In this document: piece by piece, positions 27,415 through 35,317 of the stretch
Position numbering within the stretch: position 1 is the stretch's first letter
How the letters are laid out: every line of letters begins with the position of its first letter
Assembly (NCBI GenBank): GCA_041399205.1
Contig: JAWKTK010000022.1
Location: 1 to 64,000, forward strand
Direction of reading: 5' to 3'
DNA: 64,000 nucleotides
Source of the DNA: JAGQOZ01 sp041399205
GTDB lineage: Bacteria; Planctomycetota; Planctomycetia; Pirellulales; Pirellulaceae
Program-made: the position numbers and the translations under genes
Notes under the pieces: generated by a model
The model's database searches: none
The model's input: only the letters and a program-made list of their open reading frames with translations
What the model was told of the DNA's origin: nothing

Positions 27415-28507
27415 GTGTCCGCTTCCCTTTCGCCTCGCGCCAAACAGACGTTTCAAACCGTTTCGCTACTCGCTACCGTCATGGTAGTGGGCATTCATTA
27501 TCGCTCGGTGACTTGTGATTCGGACCTACTCAGTCAAGCGACTGCCAATCAGTTGTCACAAGAGTTTCTGCTGGGCGGGATTGCTCGAGTGGCCGTGCCG
27601 ATGTTTGCGTTCGCCGCCGGGCTGTTCTATTTCCAAAGTTTTGACGGTACCTGGTCTTGCTATCGAAAAAAACTGCAGCAGCGAATTCGCAGCGTGGCGT
27701 TTCCCTATTTCATAATCGCGTCCGTCGCCATCATTTTTTGGCTGTCGGTGAGAAAGTGGGAAGGTGAAGCCGTCCATCTTTCTGTTCCGCAACTGTTGTC
27801 TATGTGGTGGTTACGGCCTCCCGTCGAGCAGCTTTGGTTCTTACGAGACCTCATGGTGTTGGTGCTTATCGCGCCGTTCGTTTCGCTCATGGTAAATCGC
27901 ATCCGTCGAGTGGGACTTGTTGTAGTGGCGTTGCTTTGGTTCGGCGAAATTCAGCCTTTTCCGCAAGTAGCCGGTTGGTATTTGCTGAACAATGAAACGC
28001 TGTTCTTCTTCGCCCTGGGCTGCAGCCACCAAGCAAACCGATCTGCTGGATCGAATATGCCAACTTCCTGTCAGTGTGAAATTAGGTCTATTCGTTGCCT
28101 GGATGGGCTTGGCGTTGGGACGAACGCTGATGCAACCGAATTTTGATCTCTGGTACGTTTCGCAATATTCGTGGACAAGTCTTTGGCTGCAGAAACTGTC
28201 CATCACTGTCGGGTGTGTGGCCTTCTTTGCGATGGCGTCGCAAATCCACAGCGTCTGGGTATCTCAATGGTCCGGCGCGGCGTTCTTTGTCTACTTGGTG
28301 CACGAATTCCCCTTACGAGCGATCCTGATCAAACTGGCCGACCGCGTCTTGCCCACGCCCATTCAGTTCTGGTTTACCTTTCCTGCCGTGGTCGTCTTGT
28401 GCTTTGCAATCGCCATGCTGCTAAATCGCTGGGCGCCGGCAGTGCTGGCACTGTTCACCGGCGGCCGCACGCCCGATTCGGCCATGCCGTTGTTCGTACC
28501 GCGCTAG
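27415..28507 (+). CDS. Membrane acyltransferase (acyltransferase 3 family), frameshifted as read
   Basis: The GTG at 27415 opens a protein rich in transmembrane helices. Motifs fit the acyltransferase 3/OafA-type family: VVGIHYRSV with the N-terminal histidine, LLGGIARVAVPMFAFAAGLF-like FAAGLF, LWFLRDLMVLVLIAPFV, and YLVHEFPLRAILIKL near the C-terminus. The frame breaks near 28019; two more bases in the GGG run restore a 364-residue protein whose length is a multiple of three. These enzymes acylate sugars of surface polysaccharides or other envelope molecules. The substrate is unknown, and no polysaccharide cluster adjoins it. Confidence 0.83.
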
Positions 28508-28641
28508 CACAATAGTCGCTTGGCTGCGGACACCGCTTTAACGTTCGGCCCACGAATCTGATTCGCCCTTGACGGCGTTGCCGATCGTCGAGTACCCAAG
28601 AGTTGCGAAACGCGACAACGGATGACCATGGAGTTTAGCTG

Positions 28642-29714
28642 ATGCGCAAGTTCGAATCAAATTCTCTACCGCTCGTTGCCAGTACGTTGTGCCTGCTACT
28701 GACGCTTGCGGAAACGAGTCTAATCGCTCAGACGCCGCCCACTTTTCTTGCAGCTCCAACGCCGCCGGTCGCTTCTCCGGCACAAGCAATGCAGTCATTC
28801 GAAACGCAGCGCCCGCAATGCTGCCAGAGATGCATCAAACGTCTCCTTCGCCACCGTCGTTTGGTTCCGCGATTGGTTCGACAAATCAAATGCAACCAGC
28901 CACGGACCCAGATTCCGCCGCATTGCCCACTGCCGCACCGACGTCGTTTTTCGCCAAGATATCGGAGCCAGCTCGCGTTTATCGAGCTCATGCGGGAAGC
29001 ACTTCGTTCTTGTTTGCCAACCCGTCGGAACTGGGCTGGCTGAGTTTTGAAGCGACGCCCTACTTGGGTGCGAACGAATCCAGCGGCATCACGCTGGGCG
29101 TGGCGTGGCATCTGTTGCGAGGCCCGATTGTGACGCCGCTGCCGCCCAGGTTGTACGATTTTTCTATCGGTTATCAACTCCGCGAATCGGTCAGTCCGAA
29201 CCTTAGCTATGACCTGGCCACCAGCGTTGGCGTGTTCAGTGATTTTGAAGATAGTGCTCGAGACGGCGTGCGTTTTCCCAGTCACGCCGTGGCGTTCTGG
29301 CATGCGTCTGGCAGTACGGACATCGCGTTGGGAGTGGAATACTTGGATCGGCAAGACATCAAATTGCTGCCGGTGGCGGGATTGGTGTGGCGAGATCCAG
29401 CGAATCGTGTTCGAGCGGAACTGGTGTTTCCTCGTCCGCGTCTAGAGATTGCCATGGCGGAAGATCGCAGTTTGTTTTTTGCCGGACGCTTGGGCGGCGG
29501 AAGTTGGGATATTGAACGTCCCGACGAATCCAACGACGTCTTCACCTATACCGACTATCAAATCACGGTCGGCATGGACTATCGCGAAGACGACGGCGAA
29601 ATTGGCACCATTGAATTCGGTTATGTCTTTCAACGCGAACTGGAATTCCGCGAAGATTCTTCGTCATTCGAACTAGACGACTTGTTCATGCTGCGGTTTG
29701 TTTCGAAGCATTAA
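28642..29714 (+). CDS. DUF6268-like outer-membrane beta-barrel protein, frameshifted as read
   Basis: ATG 28642 opens a signal peptide (LVASTLCLLLTLAETSLIAQ). The first frame is lost near 28815; one extra C in the CCC run joins it to the long second frame, giving 357 residues. The second part alternates hydrophobic and polar residues as in a beta-barrel and carries blocks typical of the planctomycete DUF6268 family: PPRLYDFSIGYQLR, GVFSDFEDSARDGVRFP, ALGVEYLDRQDIKLLPVAGL, FPRPRLEIA and TYTDYQITVGMDYR. It probably sits in the outer membrane, and the function is unknown. Its last six codons (RFVSKH and stop) lie in a 122-bp repeat that recurs at 33673. Confidence 0.75.
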
Positions 29715-29816
29715 AAACGTGGTTCGAACACCGGCTTTCTGCCAAAGCAAGACGCAACCAACGCGTGCTCCGGGGCTGCGTTTCGTGACCGAATCAGAAA
29801 ATTTGGATTTCTTCCG
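29695..29816 (+). repeat. 122-bp direct repeat, copy A
   Basis: The copy begins in the last codons of the DUF6268-like gene and extends about 100 bases beyond its stop, ending ATTTGGATTTCTTCCG. Copy B at 33673-33794 has the same length and orientation. By eye there are about 14 mismatches, all in the first two thirds; the last 41 bases are identical. The two copies bracket the accessory block of minus-strand genes. Confidence 0.9.
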
Positions 29817-29867
29817 TTACAGATTCCATAAGTTGCCATTTATTTGCATTGGTGTCAGTTCTACGGG

Positions 29868-30647
29868 TCAATCGATATGATCGTCCAGGTCATAGCGAGG
29901 GAGTACCACTATTATGCTCGTTCCTTGTCCTTCGCGGCTGGAGACCGAAAGCGTTCCGCAACTGTGCTCTACCAGCAACTTGACGACGGCCAGTCCGACA
30001 CCAAGTCCGGCAGTGCGAGTCGGCGCGGCTCGATAAAACAGTTCCAACATGCCTGCTACTTTGTCGTCCGGAATTCCGAGCCCATTGTCGGTGAATCGCA
30101 ATTCGTAGTGGTGGTTGACAATGCGTAGTTGAAGGCCGACTCGGATTTCTCCTTTCTCAGGGTCGCGATAACGCAGGGCGTTGGAAATGAGGTTGTCCAG
30201 GATATGACGCAATCGGGCGGGAAACCATTGGATGGAATCAGGTTGGAGGTCCAGTCGTAGAACCGCATTGGTTGCGCCGCTCAAACGTTGTTGCCAGCGA
30301 AATACCTGTTCGGCAAGCGGCCGCAACGCAATCGCGATGACTTGGTCGAACGAAGGATGGTATCCGGGTGGCTCGTGCAGATCCCGCAGAAGTTGGTCGA
30401 ATGCGTCACACTCCTCCATGACTGTCTGAATTGCCTTCCCGTCATGTTGCGATTGTCCAGCCTGCTGGCATAGACTCACGGTCTGGCGAATGTGATCACG
30501 CGTCTCCTGCTGCAGGAATTGATCGCGGCGGCGTAGCCGGTCCACTTCAAGTTCAAGCTCGGCGGCATAATTCATTACAACTTGAAGCTGAGTCTGTTCG
30601 GTCTCTCGTTTTTTTGGTTTCAGCATTGTCTTGCGTCTCTGAGTCAT
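29868..30647 (-). CDS. Orphan sensor histidine kinase-like ATPase
   Basis: The 259-residue protein has an N-terminal coiled-coil-like region (ELELEVDRLRRRDQFLQQE), then a four-helix region without a clear phospho-accepting H box. A full HATPase_c domain follows: N box RHILDNLISNALRYRDPE, G1 FTDNGLGIPDD, F-box-like LFYRAAP and G2 GLGVGLAVVKLLVEHSCG. No transmembrane segment, PAS or receiver domain is present, so it is soluble. HDGKAIQTVMEE or DHIRQTV might hold the histidine, but neither matches the usual consensus. It is the last gene of the repeat-bracketed block and no partner regulator is adjacent. Confidence 0.8.
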   Translation of the reverse strand: MTQRRKTMLKPKKRETEQTQLQVVMNYAAELELEVDRLRRRDQFLQQETRDHIRQTVSLCQQAGQSQHDGKAIQTVMEECDAFDQLLRDLHEPPGYHPSFDQVIAIALRPLAEQVFRWQQRLSGATNAVLRLDLQPDSIQWFPARLRHILDNLISNALRYRDPEKGEIRVGLQLRIVNHHYELRFTDNGLGIPDDKVAGMLELFYRAAPTRTAGLGVGLAVVKLLVEHSCGTLSVSSREGQGTSIIVVLPRYDLDDHID

Positions 30648-30779
30648 ATTGGGTCCGAAACGTATGCAGGCAACTTCTCATGTGCCGTTTTTTTATTGCC
30701 AAGCCAAGCTGCTTGGCTGACGTCGGTAAGTGAAGTTTGTTCGTCCTACCCTCGGTTCCTGACCGTGTGAAAGTAAGAC

Positions 30780-31136
30780 CTACCCTTGACCGCCAATATC
30801 AAATTCAAACGAATTGGTCGGATCAAGGTGATCTAACAAATCTTCCAATTCTTCGCTGCCTTTTCCATGAGCGCGTTTCGCTTCGTCGAACATTGCCTTC
30901 AATTCGTCAAGATCAAGCATCCGGTTTGCCAGCATCGCGCCTTGAACGAATCCAATCCACCGATGTAGCTTGATGGCATGGCCGACTTTCGCGTTCTCCT
31001 CGATCTTATCGCACATCCATAGGAGGTGCTTTTGCTGAAGGGCCATCGGCAGTCGCGAATCATATTCATCCCATTCCTGGATCACGCGTCTGCAGCGTTC
31101 TGCCATTGATACAACCAAGAGGCTGGCGTTATTCAT
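30780..31136 (-). CDS. Small protein, unrecognised (third gene of a coupled trio)
   Basis: This 118-residue, mostly helical, acidic protein is unrecognised; segments include RRVIQEWDEYDSRLPMALQQ and LDELKAMFDEAKRAHGKGSE. Its ATG overlaps the stop of the preceding gene within ATGAATAA, a sign of translational coupling. No signal peptide, membrane helix or known motif is visible. Length and composition would suit a soluble accessory or adaptor protein. Its place in the repeat-bracketed block suggests an accessory rather than core role. Confidence 0.6.
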   Translation of the reverse strand: MNNASLLVVSMAERCRRVIQEWDEYDSRLPMALQQKHLLWMCDKIEENAKVGHAIKLHRWIGFVQGAMLANRMLDLDELKAMFDEAKRAHGKGSEELEDLLDHLDPTNSFEFDIGGQG

Positions 31137-31449
31137 GTGTATTTCCTTCTTGCGATTGAAGTTGAGTACGATAATCGAATACGCGATAGCTGTTCCTAGC
31201 CGCCAAGTTTCGGGCTGCGATGGCGCTGGTCACGAGGGCTGCCTGGCTAGATTGAACAGCCATGTCCTTGCACTGGACGATCGAATTCGAGCGAGATTTC
31301 CTCAAGGACATTGGCACCAGGTCGAAAAGGCGAATGCGCGTCCCAGTGAAAAGTGCCTGTGGCCAAAGCGGACAATAGCCGGCGGTAAGGATGGCCAGTC
31401 CAGATAGAACCGCCGCTGCTGCGATGCCATGGATGCAGATTGTGGTCAT
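31129..31449 (-). CDS. Small membrane or exported protein, unrecognised (second gene of a coupled trio)
   Basis: ATG 31449 has GGAGG nine bases upstream; the longer frame to 31728 overlaps the preceding gene and is rejected. The 106-residue product begins with a hydrophobic stretch (ICIHGIAAAAVLSGLAILTA) that may be a membrane anchor, followed by a basic, serine- and alanine-rich tail. Its start overlaps the preceding stop in ATGA, and its stop overlaps the next start. I do not recognise the family. Confidence 0.55.
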   Translation of the reverse strand: MTTICIHGIAAAAVLSGLAILTAGYCPLWPQALFTGTRIRLFDLVPMSLRKSRSNSIVQCKDMAVQSSQAALVTSAIAARNLAARNSYRVFDYRTQLQSQEGNTHE

Positions 31450-31772
31450 GTTGGTTGGCCTCCGCGAGTCGGCGGACGAGCTCTGAGATGGAAAGCATGG
31501 CCGCAGCCGCAAACTGTTTTCCGAGCGTGTTGTTTTGCGCTGCATATCGGACATCGCTTTTGCCAGGACGTGATTCCGTTTGAGGTCGTGGCGGTATTGT
31601 CCGCGACCGCCATCTGCTTGTCGCGTTTGATTGTGTTCTTGCGTTTCTCGTCTGCCTGCCGCATTGAGCATTGTGGATGAATTCCAGCGCGAGAATAACT
31701 GAGTTCGCCACAGACGGGGCAGCGACAATGAGCGGTGGAAGGGATGAGCGGTGTTGGCTTTTTTTCGGACAT
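31446..31772 (-). CDS. Small zinc-ribbon-like protein (first gene of a coupled trio)
   Basis: The 108-residue protein has cysteine pairs arranged like zinc knuckles: CRCPVCGELSYSRAGIHPQC near the N-terminus, with the second pair spread, and CPICSAKQHARKTVCGCGHAF toward the C-terminus, separated by a basic linker. It may bind zinc and possibly nucleic acid or protein; no enzyme motif is seen. The stop codon overlaps the next gene's start, so the trio 31772-30780 is probably one operon. The ribosome site is weak. Confidence 0.6.
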   Translation of the reverse strand: MSEKKPTPLIPSTAHCRCPVCGELSYSRAGIHPQCSMRQADEKRKNTIKRDKQMAVADNTATTSNGITSWQKRCPICSAKQHARKTVCGCGHAFHLRARPPTRGGQPT

Positions 31773-31883
31773 CGGCGGAATGCTTTCAGGGTTAGTATGT
31801 TGGTGTTGGATGCGCGAAGTAAGTTCCCACTTGTCTTGCGGTCGGTAGAGGCTGGCGGTCGTCGCACAACTCTTACGTATCCC

Positions 31884-32030
31884 TTACGCAACGATTTTCT
31901 TGTCGGAAGTGCGAAGGTAATTGTTGCCCGCCGTGCAGTACACTAAAGGGTCATTCGTGTTCTGCGAACTGTGAATAAACGTGCCTTTTCCTGTTCCTTC
32001 TTCAAGGACGCCGAATCCTTTCTCCGTCAT
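31884..32030 (-). CDS. Very small protein (48 residues), unrecognised
   Basis: ATG 32030 lies five bases after CGGAG, which is why this start is chosen over 32078. The product is soluble and uncharged overall, with blocks GFGVLEEGTGKGTFIHSSQN and DPLVYCTAGNNYLRTSDKK. It lies between other small minus-strand genes of the accessory block. Because it is short, coding is supported only by the ribosome site and context. Confidence 0.4.
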   Translation of the reverse strand: MTEKGFGVLEEGTGKGTFIHSSQNTNDPLVYCTAGNNYLRTSDKKIVA

Positions 32031-32100
32031 TGACTCCGTGGCGGTTACCCGGTCTCCAGCTGTTTGTGAGTGTCGCAATGCGATCTTTGATTGCTGCGCG

Positions 32101-32295
32101 CTACCTGAAGTCTTCCGATTTGATTGATTCAGCTATCGGGGCGTCCCCTTCAACGTCCTGAATGTCTTCGGGGTGATTCGCGGCTGATTCTGTCTCTTGC
32201 TTCCGCTGATTTCGACGCGCGCGTTTCTCATCAGCCTTCATTCTTTTATTCATTTCGCGTTGTCGTTTGGCGTAGGTGTTTTGGTTCTTAGCGAT
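32101..32295 (-). CDS. Small highly basic planctomycete protein with a non-standard ATC start
   Basis: The frame reads AKNQNTYAKRQREMNKRMKA, then DEKRARRNQRKQETESAANH, and an acidic tail ending SIKSEDFR with a TAG at 32101. The opening AKNxNTYxKRQRE matches a short lysine/arginine-rich protein type common in planctomycetes, which normally begins MAK. Here the codon in that place (32295-32293) is ATC, with CGGGAG seven bases upstream and an in-frame stop 21 bases before. Either ATC is used, a base was misread, or translation starts at the internal ATG (MNKRMKAD). The function is unknown; its charge suggests RNA binding. Confidence 0.6.
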   Translation of the reverse strand: MAKNQNTYAKRQREMNKRMKADEKRARRNQRKQETESAANHPEDIQDVEGDAPIAESIKSEDFR

Positions 32296-32613
32296 AGCTG
32301 TTCTCCCGGAGGTTCGTCATACTTGGTCGGGAAATGCGGCAATTCCCGGCATTAGGATACTGTGTTTGGCTTACGCGCTGCTTGGCCTCGGTGCCCGGCA
32401 AGCTATAAAATTTGTCACGATTCAGGTCGTGTTCGCTCAAGTGGCCTCTTTCAGCCGTCGCAAACCGCTGGCGAACAATGGGCAGCCAAGCCCGTGAGCA
32501 TCTCAACTCTAACGGACAACCTGCTGACGTTTTTTCGAATTTGCTGGATTCGCTCCATCGACATCGGACGAGAATGTTGCCCTGACTATAAATTGGGATT
32601 CGTCCCGGTTTCC
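32296..32613. other. Intergenic gap without a recognised gene
   Basis: This 318-base gap lies between two small minus-strand genes. Open frames exist on both strands but none has a ribosome site or recognisable sequence. No hairpin terminator or repeat stands out. Confidence 0.35.
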
Positions 32614-32949
32614 TTAGCCGTTTCTCTTGCTTGCGCGGGATTCTATTTTGGCAAGCTTCTGTCGGGCCATCGTTTTTACGTTCACCAATGCTTCGTTCAT
32701 TGCCAGCACTGCATCAAGATCTGCAGCGCCCTTCCGTTCATTGCCGGTTGCAACGTAGACAAGAGCGCGATTGTAGAGAACCATTGCCAGCAATCCGGTT
32801 GGCGCGCCCGGTACCTCAATCGCCGTCGTGTAATCCCTTAACGCCCCCTGATGATCATGTTTCTTGGCCCTTGCCATTCCTCGCTTATATAGAGAAATGG
32901 CTTTTCCGTGACCTGAAAAGCGACTCGTCAACCAATGGATCATATTCAT
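32614..32949 (-). CDS. Small tetratricopeptide-repeat protein
   Basis: From ATG 32949 (AAGG nine bases upstream) the protein has 111 residues. After MNMIHWLTSRFSGHGKAI it carries TPR-type helices: LYKRGMARAKKHDHQGALRD, YTTAIEVPGAP, AMVLYNRALVYVATGNERKG and ADLDAVLAMNEALVNVKTMA. TPRs mediate protein-protein contacts; the partner may be the protein encoded just upstream, whose stop overlaps this start. Similar short TPR proteins are frequent in planctomycetes. Confidence 0.75.
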   Translation of the reverse strand: MNMIHWLTSRFSGHGKAISLYKRGMARAKKHDHQGALRDYTTAIEVPGAPTGLLAMVLYNRALVYVATGNERKGAADLDAVLAMNEALVNVKTMARQKLAKIESRASKRNG

Positions 32950-33488
32950 TGTGAGAGACCTTGTGATTCGACAACTCTTCCGTTGTCTGGATGTTGAGGC
33001 AGCTCGCAACCGTATTCTTTGCAACGTTCTCGAACGGAACGGAACGGCATTCCATCGGCTCGTTCATATCGCTCGGCGCGGACAAACCAGAACGCCAGTC
33101 CTCCGGTGTTATGGGCGGCCTTGCCCTTAGCCGTTGACGCACGTACACCCAGAGAGCCTTTCTTGCCAGTCTTTTGCCACCCACGACGTTCCATGATGAT
33201 GCGAACCAATACGCCAATTGCCTGCCGCAATCGCATGCTGCGCCTGGCGTGTAATTCCGAAAGGAATCCGTCAATGGCTGGCAGAGATTCAAGTTCTCTA
33301 ACGACGCCCGCCAATGGAGATCGGTCATGGTGCAGCTCTGCTTCCTCCATTCGCCGCTGGCGATCATAATCGTTAAAAAATTCCAGTACGGCGTCGAAGG
33401 GCTGCTTCGGATCGTTCAGGACGTCGGCAAACTTCATTCCTTGGCGATCTTCCAAGAAGCTGGCTCGCGTTACAAGTATCTTTGCCAT
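32946..33488 (-). CDS. Unrecognised 180-residue protein, coupled to the TPR gene
   Basis: The protein begins MAKILVTRASFLEDRQGMKF and continues with charged helical stretches (EFFNDYDRQRRMEEAELHHD, ELHARRSMRLRQAIGVLVRI) and a basic region (RGWQKTGKKGSLGVRASTAK). It has no signal peptide, membrane helix or known catalytic motif. Its stop overlaps the TPR gene's start (ATGA), so the two are probably translated together and may act together. It is the first gene of the minus-strand accessory block. Confidence 0.6.
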   Translation of the reverse strand: MAKILVTRASFLEDRQGMKFADVLNDPKQPFDAVLEFFNDYDRQRRMEEAELHHDRSPLAGVVRELESLPAIDGFLSELHARRSMRLRQAIGVLVRIIMERRGWQKTGKKGSLGVRASTAKGKAAHNTGGLAFWFVRAERYERADGMPFRSVRERCKEYGCELPQHPDNGRVVESQGLSQ

Positions 33489-33672
33489 TCGTCACCTCGA
33501 GAGTTTGTTCACATAACCATATCAGATACAAATTCATAACCTACAAATATTGTATCTCTTGATCGAGCCGATGCAATGTCAATCCCGGCAGAAACAGGGA
33601 TTTCGTTATTTTGACCATCGCTCCACATCCACAAGAGGCAATGACGAAGCGAGCCATATTCGTGGAAACGCA

Positions 33673-33794
33673 GGTTTGTTTCGAAACACTAAGAACGTGG
33701 TTCGATCACCGGTTTTCTGCTCAGCCAAAACGCAATCCACGCGTGTTCTGGGGCTGCGTTTCGTGACCGAATCAGAAAATTTGGATTTCTTCCG
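33673..33794 (+). repeat. 122-bp direct repeat, copy B
   Basis: This is the same length and orientation as copy A at 29695-29816, identical over the last 41 bases and about 88 per cent identical overall by eye. It also encodes the codons FVSKH and stop, so it resembles a displaced 3' end of the DUF6268-like gene with its downstream flank. No upstream part of such a gene precedes it. Confidence 0.9.
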
Positions 33795-33919
33795 ACACGA
33801 ACTCGCCCTGCTTCGCATCTGCTTGGGTATCCCCATGCGGGTACACAAACAGACGTCGAAAACGCAGGTTCCAGGTCTTGAATACACATCGATCGAATTC
33901 CGTTGTATGTAACAGCTCG

Positions 33920-34524
33920 ATGCTGATCAGCTTGCGACAGAAGCTCGGTTGGACCCAATTTGATTTGGCGGCGAATGCCGGCTATTCCGAACGGCTGGTG
34001 CAAGGCCGAAGCGGGCAAACCGATTGCCCAGCGAACCATTTGTGGGCTCCGAGACGCCTTTCGCCAAGCCGGACAAAAAATCACGCTGGATGAATTGTTG
34101 CAAAACCCCGTGTCGCTGGCCGGCCAGTTTTTGAAGCAGTTGCTTGCAGCTGGAAGCCTTGTCATTTCGCGATCGGCCGACTTCATTGACGCGGATGCAA
34201 CGTTTGAATTTGCCGGAAATCCCAGTGTTTTTGCGTTTTCCGGGCAGCATCACGGCACCGCCGCAGCCTGTCGAGCGTTCGAAGCATTTTCGCGGCATTT
34301 CCAGCTTCCTCGCCTATCCGCCACCGAACATTTTCAGTTGCACGCCACCGGTCACGGCCATTGCCTGGGGCAATCTGCCTGTCACCCACGGCCATCATTC
34401 AGATTCGATGCGAATTCAAATGGCGATCCGTTTTGATTTCCATCACGGCAAATTGGTTCGCTACGAACACTTGTTCGACACGCACGCCGCCGCAAGTCGT
34501 TTGAAACAAGGCGCGGCCGAATGA
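33920..34524 (+). CDS. XRE-type HTH regulator with SnoaL/NTF2-like C-terminus, frameshifted as read
   Basis: ATG 33920 begins a helix-turn-helix of XRE type (MLISLRQKLGWTQFDLAANA, GYSERLV) that continues in a second frame (KAEAGKPIAQRTICGLRDAF, then GQKITLDELLQ). That frame carries an NTF2/SnoaL-like start (ADFIDADATFEFAGNPSVFA, GQHHGTAAACRAFEAF). A third frame supplies its end (IQMAIRFDFHHGKLVRYEHL, FDTHAAASRL). The breaks lie near 34002 and in 34300-34400, so at least two indels, and more if the middle is garbled. The combination suggests a cytoplasmic regulator with a small-molecule-binding or dimerisation domain. It may be a real pseudogene next to the repeat-bracketed block, or carry the sequence errors seen elsewhere. 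Confidence 0.65.
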
Positions 34525-34603
34525 CACACATCCCAGCACCAAACAGATCCTTCGCAGCGAATCGCTCGTATTCCGTAAATGTCTTCACCACGATCTTCGC
34601 ACG

Positions 34604-34673
34604 CGTCGCCACCTACATACGTTTCTCCGCCTGCATGCGTCGCCACCTACATACGTTTCGCCGCCTACGTATG
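34604..34673. repeat. 34-bp tandem repeat
   Basis: A unit beginning CGTCGCCACCTACATACGTT starts at 34604 and again at 34638, nearly identical over about 30 bases; a weaker third copy may follow. It contains TACATACGT/ACGTATG half-palindromes. It is noncoding, downstream of the HTH gene. Confidence 0.7.
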
Positions 34674-34719
34674 TTTTGCCGTGCAGAATAAAGCGCATTC
34701 ACGTCTTTCGGCGGCATTT

Positions 34720-34940
34720 CCTAGCCCGAAGCGTCAGCGAGGGACTTCAGAAGCACTCAATTTCGCCTCACTTACGTGTCGGGCTATGAAGAAACGCAAC
34801 TTCAAAAAGCGTCAGCGAGGGACCAGCGAAACTTTCCGTTTCGCCTCACTTACGTATTGCGTTCGGCGGCATTTCCTAGCCCGAAGCGTCAGCGAGGGAC
34901 TTCAGAAGCACTCAATTTCCCTCACTTACGTGTCGGGCTA
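34720..34940. repeat. Two palindromic REP-like units with a degenerate third between
   Basis: Units at 34720-34786 and 34875-34940 each have a left arm CCTAGCCCGAAGCGTCAGCG and a right arm ending TACGTGTCGGGCTA, with nearly identical inner sequence. A partial unit at 34806-34855 keeps GCGTCAGCGAGGGA and CCTCACTTACGTA. They are the same family as at 6159 and 27135. With the tandem repeat before them they fill most of the 34525-35317 gap, leaving only the last few hundred bases as promoter space for the giant gene. Confidence 0.85.
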
Positions 34941-35317
34941 CCAAAAATCGCAACATCAGAAAATACGCTTCGCTGCCGTCGTGCGTTTCGCAAATTCGCT
35001 CAATTCGTGCCGGTTGCGTTCCGGATCTATCGAGCGATCTGTACTACCCAAATGCACTGCTCTTTGCCAATGGGTTCGCTTTCGAATTCGTCCCTCGGCA
35101 GCGCAGCGGGTTGTCACCGATCGCAATTCCACCAAGAAGATTTCGCAAAAATCGACAGCGTTCCTACTCCGTTCCTGTTGTCGAACAAGCGTTCCCACTA
35201 TCTTCGACCCACTCGCGCGCATCGCGACAACCAACCGCACAATCCACCGCCATTTCGGCATTCGAAATTAGTCATCCATCAATCCACAGTTCTAACCAAC
35301 TTCAGGACACTCTCTCC

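Noticed and set aside
31129..31728. A 199-residue version of the second trio gene
   Set aside because: The extra N-terminal 93 residues overlap the zinc-ribbon gene in another frame. The ATG at 31449 has a strong GGAGG site and the overlaps with both neighbours fit only that start.
29868..33488. Active mobile element or prophage
   Set aside because: No integrase, transposase, recombinase or phage structural gene is seen. Only the flanking repeat suggests past movement.
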